Shown here piece by piece: positions 41,413-51,006 of a stretch of 64,000 nt of DNA (positions within the stretch are counted from its first letter, which is position 1; each line of letters opens with the position of its first letter). The stretch spans positions 62,001 through 126,000 of the forward strand of contig JAQMWT010000679.1 in assembly GCA_029834535.1 (NCBI GenBank). Direction: 5' to 3'. The position numbers were made by a program, and so were the translations under genes. Below the pieces are notes generated by a model. The model did no database searches, was not told where the DNA came from, and was given only the letters and a program-made list of their open reading frames with translations. The stretch is from Chrysophaeum taylorii. Lineage: Eukaryota; Sar; Pelagophyceae; Pelagomonadales; Pelagomonadaceae.

Positions 41413-42529
41413 TTAGTGAGGGCGGTCCATCTGGGTCGGGTAGGGCATCGTCGGGGGTGGGTAGGGATACCCGGGAGCCGAGGTCGAAGGCGGCCCACCA
41501 GAGAGGGGCACGGGCGGCATCGAAGATATCGAAGGAGGAGGAGGAGGCGGCGGCAGCGTCGTCGGAGGGGGCGGCAAGTTGGCGTAGTTGGCATTGGTAT
41601 TGCCGTACTTGGCGGCGAGCCTGCGGAAACTTTATGGGGATGGCGGCATAACATGCGACGCACACTGGGTCGCTCGAGCTGGAGTGAAAGCCGTCGGCGT
41701 AGCGGCCCAAGGCATCTCGTCGGGTCGACGCCATGCTGTACTGGCCCGGGACGCGGGCGCGCGGGAAGCGGGGCGGCGGACCGAGCGCGACTTGCTGTGG
41801 CGGTGGGATCGCTCCTCCTTGCGGCGGCGACAAGTGTGGCGCGTTGGCGAGGCCGAGAGGCGAGCGGAGGGCGGAGTCGCCGACGTTCGACGGCGGCGGC
41901 GTGCTTACGGGCGGCGCGCTCGTGGGCGGTCTCTGCGCATCGAGGGGGGGAGGAATGAGATTGTCGCCGGGCACCCGCGGGGTAGTGTTGTTGTTGCTTT
42001 TGTCCCCCCAGGAGGGCGCCAAGGGCGGGGGTCCGACCGCGGGAATTTTTGACTCAACCTCCGCCTCGGCCTGCATCTGGAGCGGGAGAATCCACTGGCG
42101 CAGGCTAAGGTCGCGCGCGACATCGTATGGGGTCTCGTGTCGCGTATTTCTGGCGACGGGAGAGGCCCCCTCGGCGACGAGTATTTGGCAGATCCGAAGA
42201 TGACCGGCGCGCGCGCCGTGATGCAGGGGGGTCTCTCGCGCACGGCGATCGAGCATGTCGACATCGACACCGAGGTCCAGGAGGTACTCGAGACACTCGG
42301 CGAAGTCGTGGTCGCAGGCCAGGTGAATCGGCGCGACGTCGTACTTGGCGTCCTCGCCGAAGGGGTCGTCGCCCTCGGCGGCCAGCAACTCCCTCGTACG
42401 GCTCCAGTCGTGCTTGCGAATCGCGATCAGCAACTCCTGGCGAGTCGATTGGATCGGCGCGACCACGCTTCCGATCTGCTCCAGGAGCCGCTCGCTCCGG
42501 TCGACAAGCGATCTCCCCCAGAACGCCAT
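41413..42529 (-). CDS. Ankyrin-repeat protein with proline-rich tail
   Basis: Exons are 42529-41664 and 41620-41413; the 43-nt intron has GTGCGT...CGCAG ends and splits a Val codon. The protein is 357 aa. Residues about 30-150 contain two to three ankyrin repeats: APIHLACDHDFAECLEYLLD, TPLHHGARAGHLRICQILV and TPYDVARDLS. The remainder is disordered and Pro-rich. Exon 2 reads KYGNTNANYANLPPPP and continues as a PPPP/PYP-rich tail, which supports the splice. Without splicing the frame runs on for about 90 residues of unlike composition. The protein is probably a binding adaptor. The start lies 47 nt downstream of the MoxR-like stop, on the same strand. Confidence 0.78.
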
Positions 42530-42576
42530 CCGCCCGCGTTGGGGCTCCCTCTGTTTTTAAGGAGGGGTGGGGCTTT

Positions 42577-44331
42577 TCACCTTCTTAAGAAGGAGCTCTG
42601 GTCGACGAGGTCGATCGTGACCTGGCCGGTTGTGCGAAGCAAGAGCGCGTCGTCGTCCTCGGGGAGTCGGGGGGGCGCGTGGAAGAGGGCGCCGCTCGTG
42701 AGGGGGGCGATGCGAAGGAATTCGTCGGGCATCGCGCTTACGTGGCCGATAAAGACGGGATGGACGCAGATGCCGAGGGCTGCCGCGCGGTCGACCTGCT
42801 TGCGAAGGTCGTCGATCGAGCCCTCGGTGGGCTGGCCGTCGGTGACAAGGACCACGTGGTCGCGCCTGGCGTCGTGACGGCGGCGTTGGAGGTCGTCGAG
42901 GACGCGGCGCGGCGCGCTCTCGACGTTCGCGAGGCCGCCGCACTCCACCGAGGCGGCGACGCGGGCGTTGGCGGCGTAGTCGAAGTCGAGCGGGAGGCCC
43001 GTGGAGTTCTCGGCGCGGCCTCGGCGGGCGCGGCGCCTGCCGCGCATCGCCGCGCGCACCAGTCGGCGCGTCAGCACGCGGATGGATTCCTTGCGCCGTT
43101 TCGTCGTCGAGACTGTAAGACCGACGCTCGGGCGGGACGGCGAGGTGCCGGAGCGACAACAGCGCCGCCAACAACGCGCCGAGCATCGAGACGACGATCG
43201 ATGTCTGCTGCTGCCGCGCGCGCGTCGAGATAGGTCTGAGCTTGGCCTTGGCGAGGGAGGACTGCCACGCTTCCGGCTGATTGTCGTCGCTTTTCGGAAA
43301 ACGAAAAGTTGCCCCCGTCCTCGTCGTCGTCGTCCGTCGGCGCGTCGGCAACGACCGCCGCCAGGAGGTCGTCGATCTTGGGCCGGTCGCGCGGGAGGAC
43401 CCGAAAGTCGAAGAGGTGAGCGAGGGCGAGGAGGTGGCGCGGCTTGGCCGATTTCTGGCCGTCGAGGACGGCGGCCGCCCGGACGAGTTTGCACGACTTT
43501 CCGAGCAAAGTTCGGTCCGACCAGCCGCAGAGCGCCGAGACGTTGCCACGGAGCTCGCGTACGAACCGCAAAAATATCCCCCGCATCGTCTCGTCGAGCT
43601 CGATGCGCGCGGCCGCCGCGATGGCCGCCGCCGCGTCGACGCGGCCCGACGGCTCGACCGCGCCCGAGCCGGTCGCGCGCGCCTCGATAACGCGCGCGGC
43701 GTTTTCCAAGTCGGCGCTCTCGACGAGCGAGCGAGCTCACGCGCGCGTGCACGGCGAATCGGTCTAGCGCAGCGGGATCGAGGGCTTCGTTGTAGTGGTC
43801 CTCGCTCGGGGGGTTGCCCGTCGCGAAACACGACGCGAGCGGCAAAGGAGCTCCCGCGTCGTCGGTGCGCTCGATCAGCGTCCGCAGGAGCGCGTTGAGC
43901 GCCTCCCCCGGGGCCCGAGAAACCTCGTCCAGCACGGCAACCTCGGCCGTCAGCAACCCGCCGCGAATCGACCGCTGCCGAACGATCTCGCCGCGTCTTT
44001 CGCGCTCGATCGCCGCGTCCCCCACGATCTCGCTCAGCCTCGTGTCGCGGTGGAACTGGTACGCCCAGTACCGCAGCCCGAGGGCCTTCCCCACCCGTTC
44101 CGCGAGCTGCGTCTTCCCACAACCGGGCGGGCCCTCGACGTACGCGTGTTCGCGGGCAACCACCGCCAGCAGCAGCGCCTCCACCGTGCGCGACCGTCCG
44201 AAGAACTCGCCATCCAGACTCGCCTTAAGCTCACCAAACCCAAAATTCCTGCCGCTCTGGATCCCCCTCGCGCCTCGAATCCTGACCGAGGACTCGAGGC
44301 CACGACCAACGGCCCCTATCGTGTCCGCCAC
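42577..44331 (-). CDS. MoxR/RavA-type AAA+ ATPase with vWA-like C-terminus, frame-disrupted
   Basis: Exon structure is incompletely solved. The first part (44331 to about 43725) is a MoxR AAA+ domain: FFGRSRTVEALLLAVVARE, VEGPPGCGKTQLAERVG (Walker A), VAVLDEVSRAPGEALNALL (Walker B) and ATGNPPSEDHYNEALDPAAL ending in RFAVHARVSSL. The continuation, VESADLENAARVIEARA, is in another frame across a (GAGC)3 tract at 43725-43736. The middle (to about 43180) is the helical lid. The last part (about 43110-42577) resembles a von Willebrand A half: RDHVVLVTDGQPTEGSIDDL and ICVHPVFIGH; the MIDAS Asp-x-Ser-x-Ser is not seen. An intron probably lies near 43110-43185 (acceptor cttacag). No ATG starts the open frame, so an upstream exon or a non-AUG start is needed. 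MoxR-vWA pairs act as chaperones in metal-centre or complex assembly. Confidence 0.72.
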   Translation of the reverse strand: MADTIGAVGRGLESSVRIRGARGIQSGRNFGFGELKASLDGEFFGRSRTVEALLLAVVAREHAYVEGPPGCGKTQLAERVGKALGLRYWAYQFHRDTRLSEIVGDAAIERERRGEIVRQRSIRGGLLTAEVAVLDEVSRAPGEALNALLRTLIERTDDAGAPLPLASCFATGNPPSEDHYNEALDPAALDRFAVHARVSSLARRERRLGKRRARYRGARDRLGRGRAVGPRRRGGGHRGGRAHRARRDDAGDIFAVRTRAPWQRLGALRLVGPNFARKVVQTRPGGRRPRRPEIGQAAPPPRPRSPLRLSGPPARPAQDRRPPGGGRCRRADGRRRRGRGQLFVFRKATTISRKRGSPPSPRPSSDLSRRARGSSRHRSSSRCSARCWRRCCRSGTSPSRPSVGLTVSTTKRRKESIRVLTRRLVRAAMRGRRRARRGRAENSTGLPLDFDYAANARVAASVECGGLANVESAPRRVLDDLQRRRHDARRDHVVLVTDGQPTEGSIDDLRKQVDRAAALGICVHPVFIGHVSAMPDEFLRIAPLTSGALFHAPPRLPEDDDALLLRTTGQVTIDLVDQSSFLRR

Positions 44332-44592
44332 CCGACCTCGCGTGACTTCGTACTACTACTAGGTTTGAAAAGGGTCCTCTACTACAACATCTGGGCTTTC
44401 CAACCCCCGGCACCAGTTGCGCCGGCGACCCGAAGCTCCAACGCAGTCGCCGCCCGGCGATACGTATTATATTGAGGCACGCACGCACGCACGCACGCGA
44501 GTAGTACCCCTCTCTCTCTCTCTCTCTCTCTCTCGTGTCCTCGCGCTGAATCAGCTCGGTGGTTGTTTGGTTTAAAAGGAGACCACCCCCCT

Positions 44593-45483
44593 TCACATAG
44601 CGGGAGTAGTGTCCCGTTGCTCCTGCACTCGAGAGGTGGCGGTCTCGGAAGGGGTGGCGTCCGCCGGAGCCCCCGTGTTGCACGGCGCGTAGCCGGACCG
44701 ATCGAGGGCGGCCACCAGGACGAAGAGGTTGCAACGGCCGTAGACGACGACCGTTTTGGTGTTGAGGTCGATGCGAACAGCCTGCACGCCCGCACAAGCG
44801 AGGAGGGATGTCCGAACGGTCGTCACACAGGACTCGCAGGTCATCGCCGGGACCGAAAAGCCAAGGGAGTCGGCGGGAAAAGGTGGCTGTTCGACGTCGT
44901 CGACGATGAGTTGGTACTGCGGCGCGTCGTCAAAGCCACCGCAGCAGCCCTCCATAGCGGAGGAGAGGTCGGGCTTGGTAGGTCCGAGGCACGAGCACCG
45001 ACTCCAGTCACATTTGCCCCAGTTCCGAAACAGCAGGTGGCCGGCGACGATGCCCGAGACGGCGCTCGCGAATATTTCGGAAGAGTACGTCATGACGGCC
45101 AGCATCAAAAAGTAGCCCATGGTGAGCTGCACGCCGTAGAGGCACGCCGTCTCGAGTTTGACCACAAATGAGTCGTTGGAATTCGCGACGTGATGGGTCG
45201 CGCGGACGCGTCGAAGTGCGCCGACGGCCTCGACGGCCGCCGCGACGCACGCAACGCCCGCGCACGCCCCAACGAATTTGGCCTCGGACGTCAGCGTCCA
45301 GGCGTCGAAAAACAGCATCAGGCACCCCGGCGGCGTTCTGCGTCGTTGCGTTGCCGGCGAGAACCGCCACCACCGATGTCGCAGCGACGACGTGAATCCG
45401 TCCATAAACATCGTTAACCCAGACCCAGTGCAGAAGACTCCCGCCGAGTCATCCATATCCCCCACGGCCATATCATCATCCAT
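44593..45483 (-). CDS. Ctr-type copper transporter fused to a C-terminal HMA metal-binding domain
   Basis: Single exon, 296 aa from the ATG at 45483. The N-terminus is Met/Asp-rich (MDDDMAVGDMDD, LTMFMDGF), as in Ctr extracellular tails. Three hydrophobic helices follow: LTSEAKFVGACAGVACVAAA, the key helix LTMGYFLMLAVMTYSSEI with the MxxxM copper pore motif, and ASAVSGIVAGHLLF with GxxxG packing. A Cys stretch (CDWSRCSCLG and CCGG) precedes a heavy-metal-associated domain, FSVPAMTCESCVTTVRTSL with the MxCxxC Cu(I) site, ending NTKTVVVYG. The fusion would let Cu(I) pass from the trimeric Ctr pore to a tethered chaperone-like domain. Location is plasma membrane or endomembrane, by family. No signal peptide is needed. 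Confidence 0.9.
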   Translation of the reverse strand: MDDDMAVGDMDDSAGVFCTGSGLTMFMDGFTSSLRHRWWRFSPATQRRRTPPGCLMLFFDAWTLTSEAKFVGACAGVACVAAAVEAVGALRRVRATHHVANSNDSFVVKLETACLYGVQLTMGYFLMLAVMTYSSEIFASAVSGIVAGHLLFRNWGKCDWSRCSCLGPTKPDLSSAMEGCCGGFDDAPQYQLIVDDVEQPPFPADSLGFSVPAMTCESCVTTVRTSLLACAGVQAVRIDLNTKTVVVYGRCNLFVLVAALDRSGYAPCNTGAPADATPSETATSRVQEQRDTTPAM

Positions 45484-45941
45484 GCCACGCACGGCTCGAT
45501 CGATCGATTGGGTGCGCGCGCGACCAACGCGAGAGAGGGCTTTCTCCTCAACTGTATACAGTACGTAGCAGTAATTTGTCTTCTTCTCCTCCGAGGAAAA
45601 AAAAAAAAGGGGGTGGAGTCAGGAAACGGCATTCTCAGCGGGGAGTGAAGAAGAGCCTCTTTACTACAGCTGGACCAGCTGGCTCCGCCGAACATCGTGA
45701 GTCACTCACTCCCGTGCCGCCACGCACCCAAGGAGTAGACTTAGTACTATTATTATTATTATGCTCGCGAAGAGGAGAAGGCCGTGCTGCGCGTGGATTT
45801 TTTAAAGAAGAAAGAACGACCCTTCGTTGTTTTGTAGACCGTTGTGGCATCAATTCAACGGCTAACTCACACTTTCACCTTTCTTTTTTTCTTCAACTTT
45901 TTTATTATGACACACGCAGTGTGCTTGCTGCTGCTGATGAG

Positions 45942-46637
45942 TTATATATCGTCGTCAACTTCGTCGGCTTCCATTGAGATGCTGTGTATCGTCGCCGCAA
46001 CGTCGACGTAATCTGTGAGTCTCGGTCCTCTGCTCGCCAGACCCGCGGGCTCCGGCTGCACGTAGAACCAGGTTCCACCCCGAAAATCGCCTCCGTCTCG
46101 CCGACAACTTTCACAGCATTTGTCTAATTCAGCACGCCCCTGCAATTGACTTTCCAAAGGTCGGGGTCGACATCTAGAACCGAAGTCGCATATTTATCGT
46201 CGTCGGCATTGTCGCGTCGATAACCCCCGTTGTCGGTTGCAGGGCGCGCAACAACCGCCCGCGAGCATCGTGACGGCCTCCTGGTCCGGTATCGGCACCG
46301 CCGTGGGCCCTATACCAGTCTGAGTGGTCAGAAAAGGGTATGAACCGGCACTGGAGACCGCACCGGCCCATTTTGAATGAGTAGCGTTAAATCGCAAGGG
46401 CCCTTTCGATAAAACCACTCCCGAGAAGCCGCTCAAACCTAAATCGGCAAAACCTCCTCCCCCCGACGCGCTCCTTGGCTCGGCGGGCGGAATTGAGACC
46501 GGGCCAGCCCCTCCGACGAATGTAGCAGGTTTCCGCACCTGACTGAAATCGCCTCCGCAGCAGCTGCTGTCGCCTGTTTTGGAATCGGTGAGCGAACACG
46601 GATCTTCAGCCGCAGGCTGTGTGGGGTTAATTGCCAT
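45942..46637 (-). CDS. Possible small Cys-containing gene, two exons, uncertain
   Basis: The frame from ATG 46637 (about 147 aa) and a second frame ending at 45942 both have protein-like composition and similar Cys-Cys motifs: SSCCGGDFSQVRKPATF in the first and DKCCESCRRDGGDFRGG in the second. The acceptor tcaattgcag (ending near 46140) would precede the second exon, but a donor at the right phase was not identified. No signal peptide or known domain. It could be a degraded gene. Confidence 0.3.
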
Positions 46638-46894
46638 CGCCAGTTTCCGCGCCCGCTTCCGCCGTGTTGACGCCGCCGAAAACTTGTTATGGTGGTTCCG
46701 CGAGGTTATATTACAGTAGTAAATGGCGGCAACTTGATCTGCCTGCGCCCACTCAAGTTTGCCGACACTTGTTTGACCCGACTGTCTCCTAAGTTAGGGT
46801 CCGAGGATGGATGACGTCATTCACTTTATCCCCTAACACTCCCCAAATTATTAGGGGCAAGCAGTATGTGTATATGACTCAGGGGCTAGGGTCT

Positions 46895-47030
46895 AGGAGT
46901 AAACTCAAAGGTTAGAGCGCTGATCAAAGCTGCTTAGATTGGCGAGGGGTTAGGAGTAAACTCAAAGGTGAGCGAACGCACGCTGATCAAAGCAGCTTAG
47001 ATTGGCGGGGGTTAGAGCGTCGAGCTGAAA
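46895..47030 (+). repeat. Two tandem copies of the AAAGCAGCTTAGATTGGCG block
   Basis: Each copy contains ggagtaaactcaaaggt, then gatcaaagc-gcttagattgg and a gggg-ttag run. Single copies lie in units D, E and F of the 36-38 kb array, and an incomplete copy near 49229-49270. Here the block is separate from helicase and minisatellite sequence. Confidence 0.8.
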
Positions 47031-47139
47031 TGAGAGTGGATGTAAGGGGGAAGACGGCAAGACGTTTTAGCCCCTAACGCCTAGCCGAAGTCGGAGGTAG
47101 GGTTAAGAATCGTCTGATCCCATGAAACTTCACTAGCAG

Positions 47140-48693
47140 ATGCAAGACTTGGCGCGACGGCTGGCGCTGTTGGTGCTGAGCACCGCTCTTGGATGGCGGC
47201 CAACGAGCCGAAGAATGGCGGCGCCCCGGATCGTGATGAGCGCGTTGTCTCCGCCGCGCCACGTGGTGATGAAGTTCGGGGGGTCGTCGGTCGCCAACGC
47301 CGAGCGCGTATCGCACGTTGCGGAGCTCATCGCGTCGCAGATGGCCGAGGAAGGGACGTTGCCGGCGGTGGTGCTGAGTGCGATGGGCAAGACGACGAAT
47401 TGCATCATCGCGGCGGGGGAACGCGCCCTGGAGGGCCGCGTGGATGTCTCGGAGATCCGCTCTCTCCACCTCGAGTCGCTCGCCGCTTTGGAACTTCCGA
47501 TTTCGACCGGTGCCGAGGTACGCGGTCTGCTGCGCGACCTCGAGTCTCTCCTCGACGGCGTCTCTATGGTGCGCGAGCTCACGCCGAGGACCAAGGACCT
47601 CATCGTGAGCTTTGGCGAGCGCATGTCGTGCCGCGTCCTCGCCGCGACGCTCTCGAAAATTGGGGTTCCGGCGGTTCCGTGTGACGCCTGGACCCTCGGG
47701 GTGCGGACCAAGGGCATGTTTGGCGACAGCGTCGTCGACGAAGCGTGCTACCCCGAGGTCGCGCGCTCTATTTCCGACCTATTTTCTCAGGGTCAAGTCC
47801 CGATCGTCACGGGCTTCATCGGCCACGACGCGGACGGCCGAGTCGCGACCCTCGGTCGCGGCGGATCCGACTTGACGGCGACGGTGTTGGGGGCCGCCTT
47901 TGGCTTCGACGAGGTCCAGGTCTGGAAGGACGTCGACGGCATGATGACGGCCGACCCTCGCGTCGTCCGCGCCGCGCTCCCCGTGCCGTTCGTGACCTAC
48001 GAGGAGGCAGCCGAGCTCGCTTACTTCGGGGCGCAGGTCTTGCATCCCATCTCGATGCAGCCGGCCCTCCGAGCCGGCGTCCCAGTTCGCGTCAAGAACT
48101 CGTACAATCCGACGCACTGCGGGACGCTCATAGCCGAGGAAGCGACCATCAAGGAGCGACGGAGCGTCGCGCCGCTCGTTACGGCAATTACCTCCAAGCG
48201 CCACGTCACGGTCATCGACGTCGTCTCCCTCCGGATGCTCGGCTCTCACGGCTTTCTCGCGAGGGTCTTCGACGTCCTCGCCCGAGACCGCGTATCCGTC
48301 GACGTCGTCGCCACCTCGGAGGTTTCCGTCTCGCTCTCCCTCGACGAGGAGCAGAGCCTCTCGCCAGCCGCTCTCGAAGAATTATCCGAGATCGCCCAGG
48401 TCGAGCTCAAGCACGATCGATCTATCGTCTCCTTTGTCGGCGACGGCTCCCGCTCCACCGAACTCATCGCCCAGGTCTTCGCCGTCCTCGCTGCCAACGA
48501 CCTCAGAGTCGAGATGATATCCCAGGGCGCCTCCAAGGTCAACGTCGCAATCGTCGTCCAAGACGACCAGGCCGAACTCGCGCTTAACCTCATCCACGGC
48601 TGCTTCTTTGGCGCCCCTCTCCCCGCCACCTGTGGCGGCCTCGCGGTGGGGGAGCTCGCCCCGGGCCTCAACGCGTCCGCGGTGGCCGCGTGA
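47140..48693 (+). CDS. Monofunctional aspartokinase with two ACT domains (plastid)
   Basis: Single exon, 517 aa. It phosphorylates L-aspartate with ATP, the first committed step to lysine, threonine, methionine and isoleucine, a plastid pathway in algae. Motifs: VVMKFGGSSVANAERVSH (aspartate/ATP site), GRGGSDLTATVLG, VWKDVDGMMTADPR and ELAYFGAQVLHP in the kinase half; then VIDVVSLRMLGSHGFLARVF and SIVSFVGDGS with IAQVFAVLAANDL for the two ACT domains. There is no homoserine dehydrogenase part, so it belongs to the monofunctional, lysine-type group; inhibition by lysine is family expectation. The N-terminal 35 residues (LARRLALLVLSTALGWRP) look like a plastid leader. Confidence 0.94.
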   Translation: MQDLARRLALLVLSTALGWRPTSRRMAAPRIVMSALSPPRHVVMKFGGSSVANAERVSHVAELIASQMAEEGTLPAVVLSAMGKTTNCIIAAGERALEGRVDVSEIRSLHLESLAALELPISTGAEVRGLLRDLESLLDGVSMVRELTPRTKDLIVSFGERMSCRVLAATLSKIGVPAVPCDAWTLGVRTKGMFGDSVVDEACYPEVARSISDLFSQGQVPIVTGFIGHDADGRVATLGRGGSDLTATVLGAAFGFDEVQVWKDVDGMMTADPRVVRAALPVPFVTYEEAAELAYFGAQVLHPISMQPALRAGVPVRVKNSYNPTHCGTLIAEEATIKERRSVAPLVTAITSKRHVTVIDVVSLRMLGSHGFLARVFDVLARDRVSVDVVATSEVSVSLSLDEEQSLSPAALEELSEIAQVELKHDRSIVSFVGDGSRSTELIAQVFAVLAANDLRVEMISQGASKVNVAIVVQDDQAELALNLIHGCFFGAPLPATCGGLAVGELAPGLNASAVAA

Positions 48694-49747
48694 GTGATCA
48701 GCCTCAATCCGCTATTTTTTGTTGTGCGTGTGACAGACAACACCCCCCGCCCCCTTCGTATCGACACTTCACACCCGCACCTCTATCTGCGCCGATGTGG
48801 TGGTTGTCGTCGTCGTCGTCGTCGTGTTTCGGGCGATTTCTCTTTTTACACTATCTATCTAACCATCCGTCCATCCGCACCCGGTTGGAGGGAAAGAGGG
48901 GGAGGAGGAGGAGGAGGAGGTGGCGGCGGATTCGGCGATGGACGTGTCCTTCAATCCCAGCACGCACCTTGTCTTCTTCGGCGAGAGAAGAACCTGAGCT
49001 CTGGACATATCGTGAAGGTCCCGCGCTGCCGCAGGGCGGCCTCTTTTTTTTTTTCAAGGCTCCAACACGATGCCGTGTTGCTACGATCGTGATCCCTGCA
49101 CCCGACATCCTGTGTCCCACATCGGGCGGCATGCGCGTCCGTGGCGCACGCACGCGCGTTTCTTCTTCGGAGGATGTTGGTTTTTCGGGCCCTCGATCAT
49201 ATGCTGTGGCGGGGGTCAACGTGCTGGTCTAGAGCAGGGATCAAAGCAGCTTAGAGAATGTGGGGATTGGCGCATCCTCCGGGACGCCCCCGCGTACCCT
49301 TAGCGTGCGAACTCTTTCGATGATATGACCGCGAGCTCGTGCAGACTCTGTCTCTCCGCATGCTATCGCACGCCCGGTTCGGGGTCCTGGTAATCCACTC
49401 GGCGAACAAAATGGTTGAGCAGGGGCTCCTCCTCAATAATTCATCTATCGTTCGTATAGCACTCCCGGGCGGGCCGGTTGCAAGCCGGAACGTTCGCATT
49501 GGGACGGGTACGTTGACATTGAGATGACTCTCAGTCAAATCGCGGTCTCCGCGTCGCATGGCGACAGGCGTCGACTCGCCCCAAACGCTCCTTCAGCGCC
49601 CTTCGTCTCTCGCCCCCGTGACTCTGATCACACACGTCGCTGGGATTTGCCTTCGCCCCACGCACAAGGCTGGCCTTCTCATTCTCAATTGTTAGGTCTA
49701 GCATTGAAAGCTTTTCCGTAGATTCGGGTCTTGTGCCGATCGCTTTG
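48694..49747. other. Spacer with repeat fragments
   Basis: No gene seen. It contains a GAG-rich run at 48896-48925, an incomplete AGCTTAG block (49229-49270) and the repeat listed at 49458-49573. Confidence 0.5.
49458..49573 (-). repeat. Dispersed repeat, inverted copy of 12098-12232
   Basis: Counterpart of the 12-kb element (see there). Here the middle segment between the two conserved blocks is shorter. Confidence 0.7.
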
Positions 49748-50311
49748 ATGAAGAACATTTACGAGGGCGTCTCGCACGCGGGCGTCGCGGTGTCGAACTG
49801 GGCAGGGGACTTCGAGTGCTCGGTTTGCAAGCGGAAGCGGCTCATTGCTAACGAATTCTCGAAGAAGATGCAGGAGAAGCGGCGAAAAGATCCGACGGCC
49901 GCGCTCAAGTGCAAGCAGTGTGTAGACGCCGAGGCCAAGGCCGAGCAGGCCAAGGCGGCCGCCAAGGGGCCGGCCGACGGCGAGCAGCACACTTGTTCGG
50001 CGTGCGCAAAGAAAATCCCCGCGTCGCGCTTCACTAAACCCCAGCTTAAAAAGGGTCCAGGCAAGCAGCGATGCGTGGACTGCGTCGCCAAAGCGCAAGA
50101 GGAGGAGGCAACGGCCGGCCAAGCCGACAAAGCCGCGAGGCTTGCCGAAGCCAAGCGCGAAGCGGAACGAGCCGATGTCTCCGGCTCCGCCGCCGAGAAG
50201 CTCGCGGCCAGCGCCAAAGTCGCCGCCCTCGAGGGCGAGCTCGTCACCGGCCTCCGACCGACCGTGGTCGGCCGGGGCCGAGGCCGAGGCCGCGGGCGCG
50301 CGCGACGATAA
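49748..50311 (+). CDS. Stc1-like protein with two Cys4 motifs and RG tail
   Basis: 187 aa from the ATG at 49748. Two similar Cys4 modules are present: CSVCKRKRLIANEFSKK with a downstream CKQCV, and CSACAKKIPASRFTKPQLKK with CVDCV. The spacing and the FS/FT-x-x-Q pattern match the Stc1 domain, which in fission yeast links Argonaute (RITS) to the Clr4 methyltransferase complex. An Ala/Glu-rich helix and a C-terminal (RG)n tail (GRGRGRGRGRARR) follow, a common RNA-binding tail. A role in small-RNA-guided chromatin silencing is therefore a hypothesis. Elsewhere the domain occurs in proteins of unknown role. The stop is 36 nt from that of the PH-like gene. Confidence 0.68.
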   Translation: MKNIYEGVSHAGVAVSNWAGDFECSVCKRKRLIANEFSKKMQEKRRKDPTAALKCKQCVDAEAKAEQAKAAAKGPADGEQHTCSACAKKIPASRFTKPQLKKGPGKQRCVDCVAKAQEEEATAGQADKAARLAEAKREAERADVSGSAAEKLAASAKVAALEGELVTGLRPTVVGRGRGRGRGRARR

Positions 50312-50347
50312 TATATCTTGCGACCCATAGTAAAAAAATTGTACTTC

Positions 50348-51006
50348 CTAGCGCTTCTTGCCCGAGAGATAAGCAAAAGAGTCGGTGATCTCGTGCTTGA
50401 CGTACGCCCAGTCGCGCAGCGACTTGGCAGCCGTGTTGAGCGTAATACGCCTTCGTGGGCGGGTTGTGATGAACAGGGCACGACGCACCAGCTCTGCTTG
50501 TCGGCGGCGTTGTCTGCGAAGAGCGAGAAGTTTTGTCGCTTGACATCACCGGCGAGGCTCGCCTCGGGCGGCGTGTAGCCCGGGCGAAGATGGCCCGGAA
50601 ACCACCCAAACCCGAACCTGGAGCTCTGGGCGTCGACCTCACGATTCATGAGCTCGGGTTCAACATAAAGCGCGATCTCGTTCGGAGCGATTTTGCCCCG
50701 GTGCCTCCGGGCCGTCTCCCGAGTCGCCGCGTCCGCGACAACTTGGACGAACTTCATCGGCGCGCGGAACAACAGCTCGCCACCCTTGGTGGTCGATATC
50801 GTCAGGACGCCGCCCCGCAGCTCGACCCACCGTCGAACGCCGTCGAGGGTTAACGCGCCAGCCTTAAAGAGCTTCGACGGAGCTAATTTGCCGACGACGA
50901 GACTCTTGGTGAGTGCCGTCGTGCGCGCTAGTGCGGATGGCTTCGCTGGCGCAGGCTCGGGCCCGTCGGCCGTACTGGGCACGTACGCGACATTGTTGGC
51001 TGCCAT
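50348..51006 (-). CDS. PH-like domain protein, junction ambiguous
   Basis: Start ATG 51006. The first 172 codons (to 50489) encode a pleckstrin-homology-like fold: FKAGALTLDGVRRWVELRGGVLTI (shown here as FKAGALTLDGVRRWV and GGVLTI), GELLFRAPMKFVQVV and FSLFADNAADKQSW at the C-terminal helix. The frame is then lost. Two readings restore it to the TAG at 50348-50350: a 38-nt GTGCGT...CGAAG intron (50488-50451), giving 206 aa that continue RITLNTAAKSLRDWAYV; or a missing base near 50489, giving WVRRALFITTRP and the same end. PH domains bind phosphoinositides or proteins. Confidence in the fold is moderate because the strand pattern, not a strict motif, supports it. Confidence 0.6.

Larger units (their letters stand above)
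45484..47139. other. Spacer with repeat blocks and a possible small gene
   Basis: Holds the possible small gene at 45942-46637 and the repeat block at 46895-47030, both listed. An (ATT)n run lies at 45748-45763. The rest shows nothing recognisable. Confidence 0.45.
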
